44,495 nt of DNA from assembly GCA_014879535.1 (NCBI GenBank), contig JACSRX010000015.1:1-44495 (forward strand), given 5' to 3'. Shown here in pieces: positions 24,660 to 34,177 of this stretch. Numbering within the stretch: position 1 is the stretch's first letter; every line of letters starts with the position of its first letter. Below the pieces are notes generated by a model. That model saw only the letters and a program-made list of their open reading frames with translations. It was not told where the DNA came from and did no database searches. The DNA is from Chthoniobacterales bacterium (GTDB lineage: Bacteria > Verrucomicrobiota > Verrucomicrobiia > Chthoniobacterales > JACTMZ01). Both the position numbers and the translations under genes were made by a program.

Positions 24660-27422
24660 CTACGCAGGTTTCCGGTCGTCCGCGACCGCGGCTGCGTGCA
24701 GGGCGCGCTGCAATGCCTGGATTTCCCTGTCCCTCGACACCTTGGCGCCGTCCTCGGCCCGGCAGACGTAGAAGGTATCCATGGCGACCTCCTTTTCCGT
24801 GGTGATGCGCGCCAGTTCGAGTGTGAGGTTGAGGCGCGTGAACACGGCAAACAAGTCGTAGAGCAGGCCGATGCGGTCCGGAGTTTCGATGTCCACGATG
24901 GTGAAGGATGGATGGTTGCGGCTGTCCACGGTGATCCGGGTGGGGATGTCCGCTTCCTGCGACATGCGGTAGCCCATGCGCTCGCGGGCCCTGGCGATGG
25001 CCGGCTCGAAATTGAACCCGGGATCATGGAGCGATTCGCCGAGCAAAGCCTCGAACGTCCGGTGGTCGCGCTCGCTGTCCACGGGACGGTGCTTGGCATC
25101 GCAGACCCGGAAAATGTCGAGAACAAGGTTGTCGCCGCGGGTGTGGATGTCGGCGCTCAGGATGTTGATGCGGGCCGCGAGGAATGCCCCGCAGATGCGG
25201 ACAATGAGGCCGGGATGGTCCCAGCCGCAGATCAGCACCTCGGAGTGTCCGCGCCCGGGGTGGTGGATCCATTTGACCACGGGACAGAGGCCGCTCACAC
25301 CGTCGCCGAGGTGGGCCTCGAAGAACCGGCGGAACAGGCGGATGTGCGCGGCGATTTCCGAGGCGCTGAAGGTCCGGAAATAGCGTTCCGGCATCTGGGA
25401 AAAGTGGGCGGCGCCCTCGGCGCTGTAATCGGTGGCCAATTTTTTCATGACCTGCTGCCTGAGGTCCTCGAAGTCCACGCGTCGCTGCTCGAAAAACGAG
25501 GCGCCTTCCTCGAGGAACGAACGGGTCGAGCGGTAGAGATGCCAGACCAGGCCCTCCTTCCAATCCGACCAGCTGGTGTCGCTTGTGCCCTGCCCGTCCG
25601 CGAGGGTGATGAGCATGAGGGAGTCGAGGAGGGCGACCGAGTGGATGAAGCCGGCAAAGTGCGAGATGGTGGCGGGATCGTCGAGGTTGCGTGATTGGGA
25701 GGTCTTGGACAGCAGGTAGTGGTTGTCCACGAGCACGACGAGGGCGCGGCGTTGCTCCGCGGGCAGTTGCAGGCGGCGCGCCACGCGGTCGGCCAGCATG
25801 GCGCTTGCCTCCTCGTGATGGCGGCGGAGTTCTGCCTTGCCGGTGTCGTGCATGAGAAGCGCGAGGTAGAGTGTCGAGGGATCCTCGCACTGCTGGAAGA
25901 GGGTGCGGTAGCCCTTGAGCTTCTCGTCCTCGGTGTCGATGAGGGCGTCGAGCTTGTCGATGCAGACGAGGGTGTGTTCGTCGGCGGTGTAGCGGTGGAA
26001 GAATTCGTGCTGGACGAGGCAGGTGAGGCGTCCGAATTCCGGAAGGTAGCGCCCCAGGAAATCGGTCTCGTGCATCATGCGCAGGATGCGGCCGACCTGG
26101 CCCTTGCGGGAGAGGATGGCGAGGAACACCTCGCGTGCGGCCCGGGAATACTGGAAGGTCCTGTTGACGAGGCTGAGGCGGCGGCGGACGAGGTCGCGCA
26201 GGTCGGGGGAGAGTCCGAGTTGGCGCAGCTGTGCATGCTGGAAGAGGCGCATGAGCCGCTGCGGATCCTGCGCGAAGATCGCCGGAGAGTCGGCATGGAG
26301 CAGTCCGTTCTTGGCATGGAAGCCGTCGAAGCGCTCGGCCCGCGGGTCGCGCGAGGCGAAAATGCCGAAGAAACCCCGGGTGGCCGGGACCGGCTTGATC
26401 TCGGGGACCATCCTGTGCACGGCGGTCTCGGTGATGCGCTGGATGTTGCGCGTGTGGTGGTAGTAGTCGCGCATGAAGGCCTCGACTCGGGCGAGCATGT
26501 GCTTCTGCGGGTAGGCGAGGCGCGTGGCGACCTGCCCCTGCAGGTAGAGCGTGAGCGTGTCGATCGGGCGCTTGTTGATGAAGTGCATGTCCGTGCGGAC
26601 GCGCAGGAGGAAGTCGTAGGCCTTCTCGAGGAGGCGCCGCTCGCTCTCGGTGAGGATTTTTTTCTCCACCAGCTTGGCCGTGGAGTTGGCGCGGGCGTGG
26701 AAGCCGCCGATCCAGAGCAGGTTCTGGTAATCGCGAAGGCCGCCGGCGCCGTGTTTGACGTTGGGCTCCTGCATCGAGATGATGCGCCCGTATTGCTCGT
26801 GCAGTTCCTGCTGGTTGACCAGGCGCCATGCGACGTAGGCGTCCTCCTTTCCGCGGATGCATTTGCGGTCGAATTCCCCGCGGAAGCGCGTGAACAGATC
26901 GCGGTCGCCGCAGAGCCAGCGCGATTCGAGCATGGAGGTCTTGGTCTGCAGGTCCTCGTTGGCCTGCGCGATGGCCTGGGGGATCGAGCGGACCGAATGG
27001 CCGACCTTGAAGCCGATGTCCCAGAGCATGCGGATGATTTCCTGGATCGCCTCGGAAGCGGACTTGTCGGGGCGCGACCCTGCATGGAGGAACATGATGT
27101 CCACATCGCTGAAAGGATTCATTTCGCGGCGTCCGTATCCGCCGAAGGCGACCCCGGCCAGGCCGTCGGGCTTGGCCCGGCCGAAGTGCGTCGTGCAGAC
27201 CTGGGCGAAGAGGCGGCGGAAGAGGATGTCGACGAGGTCGCTGCGCTGGCGGACGACCTCGCGCCCCCCGGCGCCGGAAGAAATGCGGAGCCGGAGGCGG
27301 TGTTCCTCGAGTCGGCGGAACCGGCGGTAGGCCTCGAGGGATTCCGCAGCCGATTTTCCTCGTGTCTGGCGATCGAGATCCTCGGAGGCGCGGTCGAGGA
27401 TTTTTTCCAGGTCGTAACTCAT
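24660..27422 (-). CDS. glnD: PII uridylyltransferase / uridylyl-removing enzyme
   Basis: The protein has 920 residues, starting at MSYDLEKIL. GlnD senses glutamine and adds or removes UMP on PII signalling proteins. The nucleotidyltransferase motif GGYGRREMNPFSDVDIMF (near residues 92-110) is intact. A helical domain with NVKHGAGGLRDYQ follows, then an HD phosphohydrolase with LLMHDTGKAELRRHH (about 525), and two C-terminal ACT domains (EVLICGWDHPGLIVRICGAF near 727 and FTIVDIETPDRIGLLYDLF near 839) that bind glutamine. Everything needed for both activities is present. Its PII partner is not in the window. The start is 22 nt after the OmpA-like gene. Confidence 0.96.
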   Translation of the reverse strand: MSYDLEKILDRASEDLDRQTRGKSAAESLEAYRRFRRLEEHRLRLRISSGAGGREVVRQRSDLVDILFRRLFAQVCTTHFGRAKPDGLAGVAFGGYGRREMNPFSDVDIMFLHAGSRPDKSASEAIQEIIRMLWDIGFKVGHSVRSIPQAIAQANEDLQTKTSMLESRWLCGDRDLFTRFRGEFDRKCIRGKEDAYVAWRLVNQQELHEQYGRIISMQEPNVKHGAGGLRDYQNLLWIGGFHARANSTAKLVEKKILTESERRLLEKAYDFLLRVRTDMHFINKRPIDTLTLYLQGQVATRLAYPQKHMLARVEAFMRDYYHHTRNIQRITETAVHRMVPEIKPVPATRGFFGIFASRDPRAERFDGFHAKNGLLHADSPAIFAQDPQRLMRLFQHAQLRQLGLSPDLRDLVRRRLSLVNRTFQYSRAAREVFLAILSRKGQVGRILRMMHETDFLGRYLPEFGRLTCLVQHEFFHRYTADEHTLVCIDKLDALIDTEDEKLKGYRTLFQQCEDPSTLYLALLMHDTGKAELRRHHEEASAMLADRVARRLQLPAEQRRALVVLVDNHYLLSKTSQSRNLDDPATISHFAGFIHSVALLDSLMLITLADGQGTSDTSWSDWKEGLVWHLYRSTRSFLEEGASFFEQRRVDFEDLRQQVMKKLATDYSAEGAAHFSQMPERYFRTFSASEIAAHIRLFRRFFEAHLGDGVSGLCPVVKWIHHPGRGHSEVLICGWDHPGLIVRICGAFLAARINILSADIHTRGDNLVLDIFRVCDAKHRPVDSERDHRTFEALLGESLHDPGFNFEPAIARARERMGYRMSQEADIPTRITVDSRNHPSFTIVDIETPDRIGLLYDLFAVFTRLNLTLELARITTEKEVAMDTFYVCRAEDGAKVSRDREIQALQRALHAAAVADDRKPA

Positions 27423-27444
27423 GGTCCGCGGTTGGCGCTGCGTT

Positions 27445-28434
27445 TTAGCGCCCGCCGCCGGGACGGAGAATGACAATTTCGACCCGTCGGTTGAGCTGCT
27501 GTTCCTCGATGGAACCGGTGGCGGGGACCAGCGGCCGCGTGCTGCCGAAGCCCCGGGTGTCGATGCGGGAAGGGTCGATGCCCATCTGCGCAGCCAGCCA
27601 TTGCCTCACCGACTCCGCCCGGTCGAGGCTGAGGCGGGCATTGTATTCCGCGCCTCCGAAGGTGTCGGTGTGGCCCTCGATGCGGAAGCGGGAGTCGGGA
27701 TTCCGGCGGATCAACTCGCCGAGTTTCTCCAGACTGGTGATGGCCTCGGGGCGCAGGAAGGACTCATCGTAGCCGAACAGCACGTCGGACGGCATGAAGA
27801 TGGGCGCCTGGGTGGCCGAGAGGCCGCCGGTCTGGGCGAGCAAATCGTCAAGGTTGCTGTATCCGGAGGGAACGGTGCTTTCGCCGATCGCGCCTGGGCC
27901 TCCCTCGGCGGCGGCGGCGAGGGTGAGTGCGGGTTGTGCGGCGGAGGAAGGTTGTTCGGCCAGCAGCGCTTCGCGCATGGAATGGAGGTCCTCGTCGAGG
28001 GCGGCGAGGGTGGCACCTTCGGGCAGCGAGGTGGTGTCCGAGGCGGGCAATCCGACTTTGGGCACCGGCTCCTTCTCGATGCCGAGCTGTCCCGGGGTGG
28101 CTGGAGCCGCCATCTGTGTCGGTTTTTCCGCGCTGATGTCTTCGGGGGGCAGGTCCACCGGTGCCGGGGTGATTTTGCGCACGGACTCCGAACCGGCATC
28201 CTCGTTGTCGAGCAGCCGGGCGTCGATTTCCACACGGTCCACCTTGAAGGCGCGGGGCACCATCTCCTCGTAGTAGGAATCGCTGAAGATTTTGACCGGA
28301 TATCCGAGGGCCCACCAGAAGAAGGCCAGATGGGCGGCAATGGAGAGAACAAGCGCGGCAAGGATCCAGAACGCCCAAGGCTCCGCCTCGGGCGGCTGTT
28401 CTTCCAGGCTGTCCATCACCGGGGAACGGCTCAT
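27445..28434 (-). CDS. OmpA-domain envelope protein with N-terminal membrane anchor
   Basis: The protein has 329 residues (MDSLEEQPP at 28416 is an alternative start). One membrane span ([20 protein letters not shown]) follows a short acidic N-terminus, so it is an inner-membrane anchored periplasmic protein, not a beta-barrel. A Pro/Ala-rich linker leads to a C-terminal OmpA domain with [40 protein letters not shown] and NRRVEIVIL, including the Asp and Arg expected to hold peptidoglycan. The layout resembles TonB/TolA-like or MotB-like links between inner membrane and wall; the linker is too short and unspecific to choose. It precedes glnD by 22 nt. Confidence 0.82.
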   Translation of the reverse strand: MSRSPVMDSLEEQPPEAEPWAFWILAALVLSIAAHLAFFWWALGYPVKIFSDSYYEEMVPRAFKVDRVEIDARLLDNEDAGSESVRKITPAPVDLPPEDISAEKPTQMAAPATPGQLGIEKEPVPKVGLPASDTTSLPEGATLAALDEDLHSMREALLAEQPSSAAQPALTLAAAAEGGPGAIGESTVPSGYSNLDDLLAQTGGLSATQAPIFMPSDVLFGYDESFLRPEAITSLEKLGELIRRNPDSRFRIEGHTDTFGGAEYNARLSLDRAESVRQWLAAQMGIDPSRIDTRGFGSTRPLVPATGSIEEQQLNRRVEIVILRPGGGR

Positions 28435-28495
28435 GGTGATGAAGCTTACGGCGGCACGGGGACGATGCAAACCTGCAGGCATCCGAGCTATGAGC

Positions 28496-28523
28496 TTGAC
28501 CGGGGCGCCGGCTCTTTTACGTT
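28496..28523 (+). promoter_or_regulatory. Possible promoter of hisG
   Basis: TTGACC (28496-28501), a 16-bp spacer and TACGTT (28518-28523) sit in the 103-bp gap between the divergent OmpA-like gene and hisG. The -35 is good (5 of 6) and the -10 weak (3 of 6). The start codon is 15 nt beyond, with no visible Shine-Dalgarno. Confidence 0.3.
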
Positions 28524-28537
28524 CGCCCCTCCGGCTC

Positions 28538-29416
28538 ATGAAAAACAACAGTCTCAGGATCGGACTGCCCTCGGGCAGTCTCATGGAGCAGACTTTGGCC
28601 CTGTTCGCCAAGGCTGGGTTTGCCGTCTCCGGCGGCAGGCGCTCCTACCGTCCGTCGGTGGACGACCCCGAACTGGATATCCGGCTCCTGAGGGCCCAGG
28701 AGATCAGCCGCTACGTGGAGCACGGCTTCCTCGATTGCGGGATCACCGGACGGGATTGGGTGGCCGAGAACGGTTCCGACGTGGCTTCGCTTGGTGATCT
28801 GCCCTACAGCAAAGCCACCTCGTTCCCAACCCGATGGGTGGTGGTGGTGCCGGAGGATTCGCCGGTTCGGAGCGTGGAAGACCTGGCCGGCAAGCGCGTG
28901 GCCACCGAGGCGGTGGGGTTGACGCGGGAATTTTTCCGGCGGCGAGGGGTGGAGGCCGAGGTCGAGTTCAGCTGGGGAGCGACCGAGGTGAAGGTGCCCG
29001 ATCTGGTCGATGCAATCGTGGACATCACGGAAACCGGTTCGTCCCTGCGCGCGAACAAGCTGCGCATCCTCGAGACCATCATGGAATCCTATCCGGTCTT
29101 CATCGCCAACCGTGGTGCCTACTCCGACGAATGGAAGCGAGGGAAGATGGACAGGATCCTCTTGTTGCTGCAGGGGGCCCTGGCGGCGCGGGACAAGGTG
29201 GGCCTCAAGATGAACTTGCCCCAAGCCAACTTGGAGAATTTGCTTGAGCAGTTGCCCGCTCTCCGGAATCCTACCGTTTCACCCTTGGCGCACGATGGCT
29301 GGGTCGCTGTCGAGACAGTCATCGACGAAAAGATTGTCCGTGAGATCATTCCTCAACTGAAGGCGCTGGGGGCGGAGGGCATCATAGAGTATCCCCTCAA
29401 CAAATTGGTTTATTAA
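28538..29416 (+). CDS. hisG: ATP phosphoribosyltransferase, long form
   Basis: The protein has 292 residues. HisG joins ATP and PRPP in the first step of histidine synthesis. The sequence has [25 protein letters not shown], the PRPP-binding loop in [19 protein letters not shown], and a C-terminal regulatory ACT-like domain ([15 protein letters not shown]). The long form carries this domain for histidine feedback and does not need HisZ. No other his gene is nearby. It is followed after 9 nt by the COX24-type microprotein and then a TPR protein on the same strand. Confidence 0.95.
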   Translation: MKNNSLRIGLPSGSLMEQTLALFAKAGFAVSGGRRSYRPSVDDPELDIRLLRAQEISRYVEHGFLDCGITGRDWVAENGSDVASLGDLPYSKATSFPTRWVVVVPEDSPVRSVEDLAGKRVATEAVGLTREFFRRRGVEAEVEFSWGATEVKVPDLVDAIVDITETGSSLRANKLRILETIMESYPVFIANRGAYSDEWKRGKMDRILLLLQGALAARDKVGLKMNLPQANLENLLEQLPALRNPTVSPLAHDGWVAVETVIDEKIVREIIPQLKALGAEGIIEYPLNKLVY

Positions 29417-29425
29417 CAACGCAGC

Positions 29426-29530
29426 ATGGGTTCGATCAAAAAAAGGCGGAAGGCAAAGATTGCCAAGCACAAGCGTCGCAAGCGCATGAAGCTCAACCGC
29501 CACAAGAAGCGTTTGCGCTACAAGAGCTAA
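29426..29530 (+). CDS. AURKAIP1/COX24-domain microprotein (small ribosomal protein-like)
   Basis: The 34-residue protein starts MGSIKKRRKAKIAKHKRRKR and is extremely basic, with more than half of its residues Lys or Arg. The opening MGSxKKRRK and the spacing of later basic blocks fit the bacterial AURKAIP1/COX24-domain family, homologues of mitochondrial small-subunit protein mS38. These are thought to bind 16S rRNA on the ribosome. It sits 9 nt after hisG and 17 nt before the TPR gene. It is easily missed by gene callers because of its length. Confidence 0.85.
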   Translation: MGSIKKRRKAKIAKHKRRKRMKLNRHKKRLRYKS

Positions 29531-29547
29531 GGGTTACTGTAAACCCC

Positions 29548-31281
29548 ATGTTCGCGAGTTCCTGGTTGCGATTTTCCGCGGCCCGGCACCTGCTCTGCAT
29601 GCTGTTCATGGCGGTGCCCGGGATCGCGCCCGCCCCGGCTGCCGGCTCCTGGCCCGGGGAAGACGCTCCATGGCTCGGAACCGCGGCCCTTTCCGGGGCG
29701 GCGGAGCATCGCGTCGAGGCCATGGCCCGTGTGGCGGCAGGCATCCTGGTTTCCGACCCGGATCCCGATCTCGCCTTCCACCACTACCGCCGGGCCTTGG
29801 ACATTGATCCGTCCAATGCGGCTTTGGCCCAGGAGGTGGCGGGGATGCACCTGCAGCACGGTGAGGTGCCGGAGGCGTTGTCCGTGCTCAAGGATGCCCT
29901 CAAAGAAAACCCCAAGGCGGCCCCGCTGGCCCTGCGCATCGCCGGCATCTATGTGGTGAGCCTGAGCAAGTTCGAAGCTGCCGAGCGGTATGCCGGGGAG
30001 GCGCTGCGCATGGCGCCTGACGAGATCGAGCCCTACCAGATGCTCTTCAGCATCCACAGGGCCAACGGGCGTTCTTCCGAAGCCGGACGTTTGCTGCGGC
30101 AGGCGGAGGAACGCACGAACAGGGATCCGGAATTCTGGGCCGGGCTGGGTGATCTTTTCCTGCGGCAGCAGCGCAACGAGGGCGACATGCACGACAAGGC
30201 CGCGGCGGATGCCGCGTTGCGGCATTACCGGCACGCGGCGGACCTTGCGCGGCAGGATGCGTCGGTGCTGCTGCGCGCGTTGAATTTTTTCTTCGCCGGA
30301 AACCATCTTGAAGATGCCGTCACATGCGCGAGGAGGCTGCTCGTGCTGCAGCCTTCCGATACCCCTTCCCGCGAGAAACTCGCATTGGCGCTGGCCTCCC
30401 TCGGGCGCGAAGACGAGGCGATCATGGAATTGCAGACCGTGGTGGATGACAATCCGGCCAGCCTGCTTGCCTACCGCGCCCACGGTGAGATCCTCATCCA
30501 CCAAGGCGACTATGCCGGCGCGCTTGAGAAGTTCGAGAAGGCGCTGCTGTTGAACGACGGGGATCCGAGGCTCTACCTGGAGATCGTCGATTTGTGCCTG
30601 AAGGGGGAGAACACCGAGAGGGCCGTGTGGTGGCTGGCGCAGGCCCGGGGAAAGTTCACACGCCTTGCGGAGCTGCCCTACTACGAGGGTCAGCTGCTCG
30701 GGCGGCTCCAGCGGTGGAAAGAGGCATTGAACGCATTCGACATGGCAGCCGATGTGGCCACGCAATACCAGCCGTCCTTTTTCACGGCGGATTTCCATTT
30801 CCAGCGCGGTGTCGCGGCGGAACGGGCCGGAGACCACGATGCTGCGGCCGCCTATTTCCGGACGTGTCTTGAAGCGGACGAGAATTACGCCCCAGCGCTG
30901 AACTACCTCGGATACATGTGGGCGGAGCGCGGGGAGAATCTGGTCCAGGCCGAGGACTTCATCCGGCGAGCCGTTGCCGGCGAGCCGGACAACCCGGCCT
31001 TTCTCGACAGTCTCGGATGGGTGCTGTTCCAGCAGGGCCGATACCATGAGGCGCTTCCGCCACTCGAGCAGGCGTCGAAACTGTCGAGCCCGGCCGACCC
31101 CACCATCGAGGAGCATCTTGGCGATGCGCTCGACAAGCTCGGGCGCCGCCACGAGGCGATCAAGGCTTGGGACCGCGCCGCCGCCCTGGAGGGGGCATCC
31201 CCCGACCTTCCAGCCAAGCTCCGGGCCGCCCGGAACTCCGCCCCGGCGGGAGCCGACGAGGCCAAGGCCGCCCGACCGTGA
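29548..31281 (+). CDS. Secreted TPR-repeat protein
   Basis: The protein has 577 residues. The N-terminus (LRFSAARHLLCMLFMAVPGI, then APAPAAG) is a signal peptide. The rest is a run of roughly ten to twelve tetratricopeptide repeats. Clear examples are AFHHYRRALDIDPSNA, ALEKFEKALLLNDGDPR, AAAYFRTCLEADENYAPALNYLGYMWAERG and AFLDSLGWVLFQQGRYHEALPPLEQA, the last two having the ALNYLGY and LDSLGW wording of the outer-membrane-associated TPR family. It probably scaffolds an envelope complex. It ends in an Ala-rich tail, 24 nt from the convergent tolC-like gene. Confidence 0.85.
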   Translation: MFASSWLRFSAARHLLCMLFMAVPGIAPAPAAGSWPGEDAPWLGTAALSGAAEHRVEAMARVAAGILVSDPDPDLAFHHYRRALDIDPSNAALAQEVAGMHLQHGEVPEALSVLKDALKENPKAAPLALRIAGIYVVSLSKFEAAERYAGEALRMAPDEIEPYQMLFSIHRANGRSSEAGRLLRQAEERTNRDPEFWAGLGDLFLRQQRNEGDMHDKAAADAALRHYRHAADLARQDASVLLRALNFFFAGNHLEDAVTCARRLLVLQPSDTPSREKLALALASLGREDEAIMELQTVVDDNPASLLAYRAHGEILIHQGDYAGALEKFEKALLLNDGDPRLYLEIVDLCLKGENTERAVWWLAQARGKFTRLAELPYYEGQLLGRLQRWKEALNAFDMAADVATQYQPSFFTADFHFQRGVAAERAGDHDAAAAYFRTCLEADENYAPALNYLGYMWAERGENLVQAEDFIRRAVAGEPDNPAFLDSLGWVLFQQGRYHEALPPLEQASKLSSPADPTIEEHLGDALDKLGRRHEAIKAWDRAAALEGASPDLPAKLRAARNSAPAGADEAKAARP

Positions 31282-31287
31282 AAACGA

Positions 31288-31302
31288 CCGGCGCCGCGCC
31301 GG
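31288..31302. terminator. Hairpin between convergent genes, possible bidirectional terminator
   Basis: CCGGCG (31288-31293) and CGCCGG (31297-31302) form a GC-only stem with a 3-nt loop in the 24-nt gap between the TPR and TolC stops. On the minus strand it is followed by TCGTTTTC. There is no U-run on the plus strand, so termination there would need Rho. Confidence 0.35.
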
Positions 31303-31305
31303 GTG

Positions 31306-32817
31306 TCAATCGACCATGGTGATGCTATTGCGCCGGAGGGTGGTGGCGGTGGCCTTCTCGTAGCGGGCGACGGCGATGTTGTAATCGGCCATGGCGCGGA
31401 TTTCCGTGATCTCGGCGGAGGCGAGGTCGCGCTGGAATTGCAGGACCTCGAACGTCGTCGCCGTGCCGGCCCGCAGGCGTGCTTCACCGGCGGCGAGCGT
31501 CTCGCCTGCCAGCCTCCGTGCCACACGGGAGGCCTGGATGCGTTTGGCCGCCGTCTCGACCTGTCCGGCCGTGTTGTCCACCTCGATGAGGATGCCCTGC
31601 TCGAGCCGTTTGAGCTCGACCAGCTGCCGTGCGACCTCGAGTTTCGCCGCCTCGAGGTTGCCGAGGCCGGTGCGGTTCGGGATGGGGATGCTGAACACCC
31701 CTCCGATGGAGAATGCGGTGGCGTTGTTTTCCACGGCGCGGTTGATGCTTTCGGAAACATCCCGGTCGATGCCGTTGCTGCCGAGGCTGGCCACGAGGTC
31801 CAGCTGGGGGAGGGCCTGGCTCCGGGTGAAGACGATGTTGATCTTCTTCTTCTCAAGATCCAGCACCGCCTGGCGGAAGTCCGGGCGGTTCTCCACCGCC
31901 GAGGCGAGGTCGGCCCTGCGGGTCTGATCGATGCCGGGCGCCATGGGAGGCGGAACAATGTCGATGCGCAGGGCGAGCACATCCTCGACACGGCTGGTCA
32001 CGAGCTGCTTGAGGAAATTCTCGTTGTCGGCCTGCTCGCGCTCGGCCACGAGCACGCGTTCCTCGCGGGCTGCGACATCGCTTTCCGCCTGGAGGACGTC
32101 GAGGGGGGACATCACGCCGATTTCCGCGCGGCGACGGTTGTCGGCGGCGAGCTGCCGTGCGAGCGAGCGGGAGCGCCGCTCGACCTCGGCGTTGCCCGAG
32201 GCGAACCACAGTTCATTGTAGACCTCGGCCGTGCGCGTGACGGTGTCGATGACCTGGCTGACGTAGGCCCAGCCGGCGATCGCGCTGTCCGCCCGGGCAA
32301 GCCTCACCGAGGCCATGGTGGCCCCGGTTCCGAAATTCCGCAGCAGGGGCTGCGTGATCGTGAACCCGGCAAACGTGGTGTAGCGGTTGTCGTAGTTGCT
32401 CGTGGAGTTCTGCAGGTTCTCGATGGTCACCCCCAGCTCGTAGCTCATTCCCCAGGGGGTGAGCCCCCCGATGTTGGCCTCGGCGAAATCGCGCACGTTG
32501 CGCGTGAAGAGTCCGGGTTGGTCGAGTCCGTCGGCGGGCGCCGGACCCTCGGTGACGGTCAGTCCGCTCAGGTCCTGCTCGTTGTCGTCGCGTGTGTAGG
32601 CGAGGGTCAGAACCGGGTCGAATTTCCCCCCCGCGCTGCGCAGCTGCGCCCGGCTTATGAGCGGATCGTAGGACGAGCCCTCGATGGAGAAATTGTTCTG
32701 CAGCGCCAGCTGCACGGCCTCCGGGTAGGTGAGGCGCGCGAAATACTCGCCATCGGTCGCGGCGCCGCCCGTGCCGGAGGCGAGCAGGAGGGCGAGGATG
32801 ATCGCGCGTGTTCTCAT
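31306..32817 (-). CDS. TolC-family outer-membrane channel of the MacAB-type exporter
   Basis: The protein has 503 residues with a signal peptide (IILALLLASGTGGA). The duplicated TolC fold is plain: LTYPEAVQLALQNNFSIEG opens the first half, MSYELGVTIENLQNS and ITQPLLRNFGTG lie in the strands, and ENRPDFRQAVLDLEKKKINI opens the second half. FSIGGVFSIPIPNRTGLGNLEAAKLE matches the second strand and helix. It starts 4 nt after the permease stop as the last gene of the exporter operon, so the channel is probably dedicated to this pump. Confidence 0.9.
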   Translation of the reverse strand: MRTRAIILALLLASGTGGAATDGEYFARLTYPEAVQLALQNNFSIEGSSYDPLISRAQLRSAGGKFDPVLTLAYTRDDNEQDLSGLTVTEGPAPADGLDQPGLFTRNVRDFAEANIGGLTPWGMSYELGVTIENLQNSTSNYDNRYTTFAGFTITQPLLRNFGTGATMASVRLARADSAIAGWAYVSQVIDTVTRTAEVYNELWFASGNAEVERRSRSLARQLAADNRRRAEIGVMSPLDVLQAESDVAAREERVLVAEREQADNENFLKQLVTSRVEDVLALRIDIVPPPMAPGIDQTRRADLASAVENRPDFRQAVLDLEKKKINIVFTRSQALPQLDLVASLGSNGIDRDVSESINRAVENNATAFSIGGVFSIPIPNRTGLGNLEAAKLEVARQLVELKRLEQGILIEVDNTAGQVETAAKRIQASRVARRLAGETLAAGEARLRAGTATTFEVLQFQRDLASAEITEIRAMADYNIAVARYEKATATTLRRNSITMVD

Positions 32818-32821
32818 CGGG

Positions 32822-34177
32822 TCACTCGTAGCGGAGGGCGGAGATCGGATCGAGGTTCGAGGCGCGCCAAGCGGGGTAGAGGCCGCTGAGGACACCGACG
32901 ACGGTGGCGAATCCCACGCTGATCAGGATGGCGGACAATTCGACCACCGGGGGATTGTCCATCGGCGCGATCGCCCCGAGGAGCTTGAGCAGGAGCACCC
33001 CGGCGCCGAGGCCGAGGAAACCGCCGAGCACCCCGATGACGGTGCTTTCGGCCAGGATCTGCAGGAAGATGTCGCGGCGACGGGCACCGACGGCAAGGCG
33101 GACACCCAGCTCCCGCACGCGCTGGGCGATGCTGGCGAGCATGATGTTGGCGATGCCGATGCCCCCGACAAGGAGGCTGACCCCCGCGATCAGTCCCCCG
33201 CTGAGCTGCGTTGCGCGAAGGCTTGTTTCCATCCGGTCGAACCAGTCTTCGCGCGTGTCGAATCCGTAGTCGTCGATTCCGCGGTGTGCCTGGCGCAGGA
33301 CCGACGACGCTTCGTCAAGAGCCTCACGGAAGTGCGAAAGGTCACGGACGCGGAAATTCAACTGGTCGATCTTGGCCATGGCCAGCGGCGCGGCGTCCTC
33401 CGTGCCCGAGCGGAACTCGTGGTAGAAGGTGGTCAGGGGAACGATGATCGAATTGTTCTTCCACTGGAAGGGGTCGCGGCGCGCCCCACCCATGCCCCGG
33501 CCCCCTGCGAGGGAGACCGAGCCGCCCCGTTGCGAACCGGGGCTGGTGCTTCCGCGGCGCAGGTTCCGTTGGCGGTCCTCCTCCCTTTGGTAATGGACGA
33601 GGATTCCCGCCACGGTGAACGGTCGCCCGTTGATCGTGATGGTCCGGCCCACCCGATCGGCCTCAGGCTCCGAGGGCCAGAGGTCGCGGGCCGCCGTGCT
33701 GCCGAGCACGACGACACGGCTCCCCCTTTCCACGTCGAGCGGCGTGATGAAGCGGCCGCTCTGCACCTCGTGCTGCGAGACGACGAGGTTGTCGGGCCAC
33801 GCGCCGGTGATGCGCCCCGTGATGGTGGCGCCGTCGGTCGCCGACAGGGTGGCCCCGGTCTGCATCTCGGGTGACACATGCGAGATGAAGCGGGAGGACG
33901 CCCGCAGGGCCTCGGCATCGGCCAGTGTGCGCCCGGGGGAGAGCGCCGCGAGATCGGCCAGCTCGAGCGAGACCTCCGCGTCGATGACGCCGATGCGCTC
34001 GAGGCCGCCCATCTGCTGCATGGTCGTGCGCCAGCTCGAGGCGATGCCCGCAGTGAGGCCGAACATGGCCAGGAGACTCGCCACGCCGAGGATCACGCCC
34101 AGCATGGTCAGGAAGCTCCGGAACTTGTGTTCGCGGATCTCCTGCAGCCCGATGAGCAATCCTGCGAACCAGCTCAT
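32822..34177 (-). CDS. MacB-type ABC transporter permease
   Basis: The protein has 451 residues, starting at MSWFAGLLIGLQEIREHKFR. It has the MacB/LolCE topology: one N-terminal span (FLTMLGVILGVASLLAMFGL), a large periplasmic domain, then three C-terminal spans (LIAGVSLLVGGIGIANIMLAS, then STVIGVLGGFLGLGAGVLLL, then ILISVGFATVVGVLSGLYPA). VRELGVRLAVGARRRDI and LYPAWRASNLDPISALRYE are typical of the family. These transporters do not move substrate through the membrane but drive periplasmic export by mechanotransmission. An unusual Gly/Arg/Ser-rich loop (around GSTSPGSQRGGSVSLAGGRG) lies in the periplasmic domain. The start overlaps the ATPase stop (ATGA). Confidence 0.92.
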   Translation of the reverse strand: MSWFAGLLIGLQEIREHKFRSFLTMLGVILGVASLLAMFGLTAGIASSWRTTMQQMGGLERIGVIDAEVSLELADLAALSPGRTLADAEALRASSRFISHVSPEMQTGATLSATDGATITGRITGAWPDNLVVSQHEVQSGRFITPLDVERGSRVVVLGSTAARDLWPSEPEADRVGRTITINGRPFTVAGILVHYQREEDRQRNLRRGSTSPGSQRGGSVSLAGGRGMGGARRDPFQWKNNSIIVPLTTFYHEFRSGTEDAAPLAMAKIDQLNFRVRDLSHFREALDEASSVLRQAHRGIDDYGFDTREDWFDRMETSLRATQLSGGLIAGVSLLVGGIGIANIMLASIAQRVRELGVRLAVGARRRDIFLQILAESTVIGVLGGFLGLGAGVLLLKLLGAIAPMDNPPVVELSAILISVGFATVVGVLSGLYPAWRASNLDPISALRYE

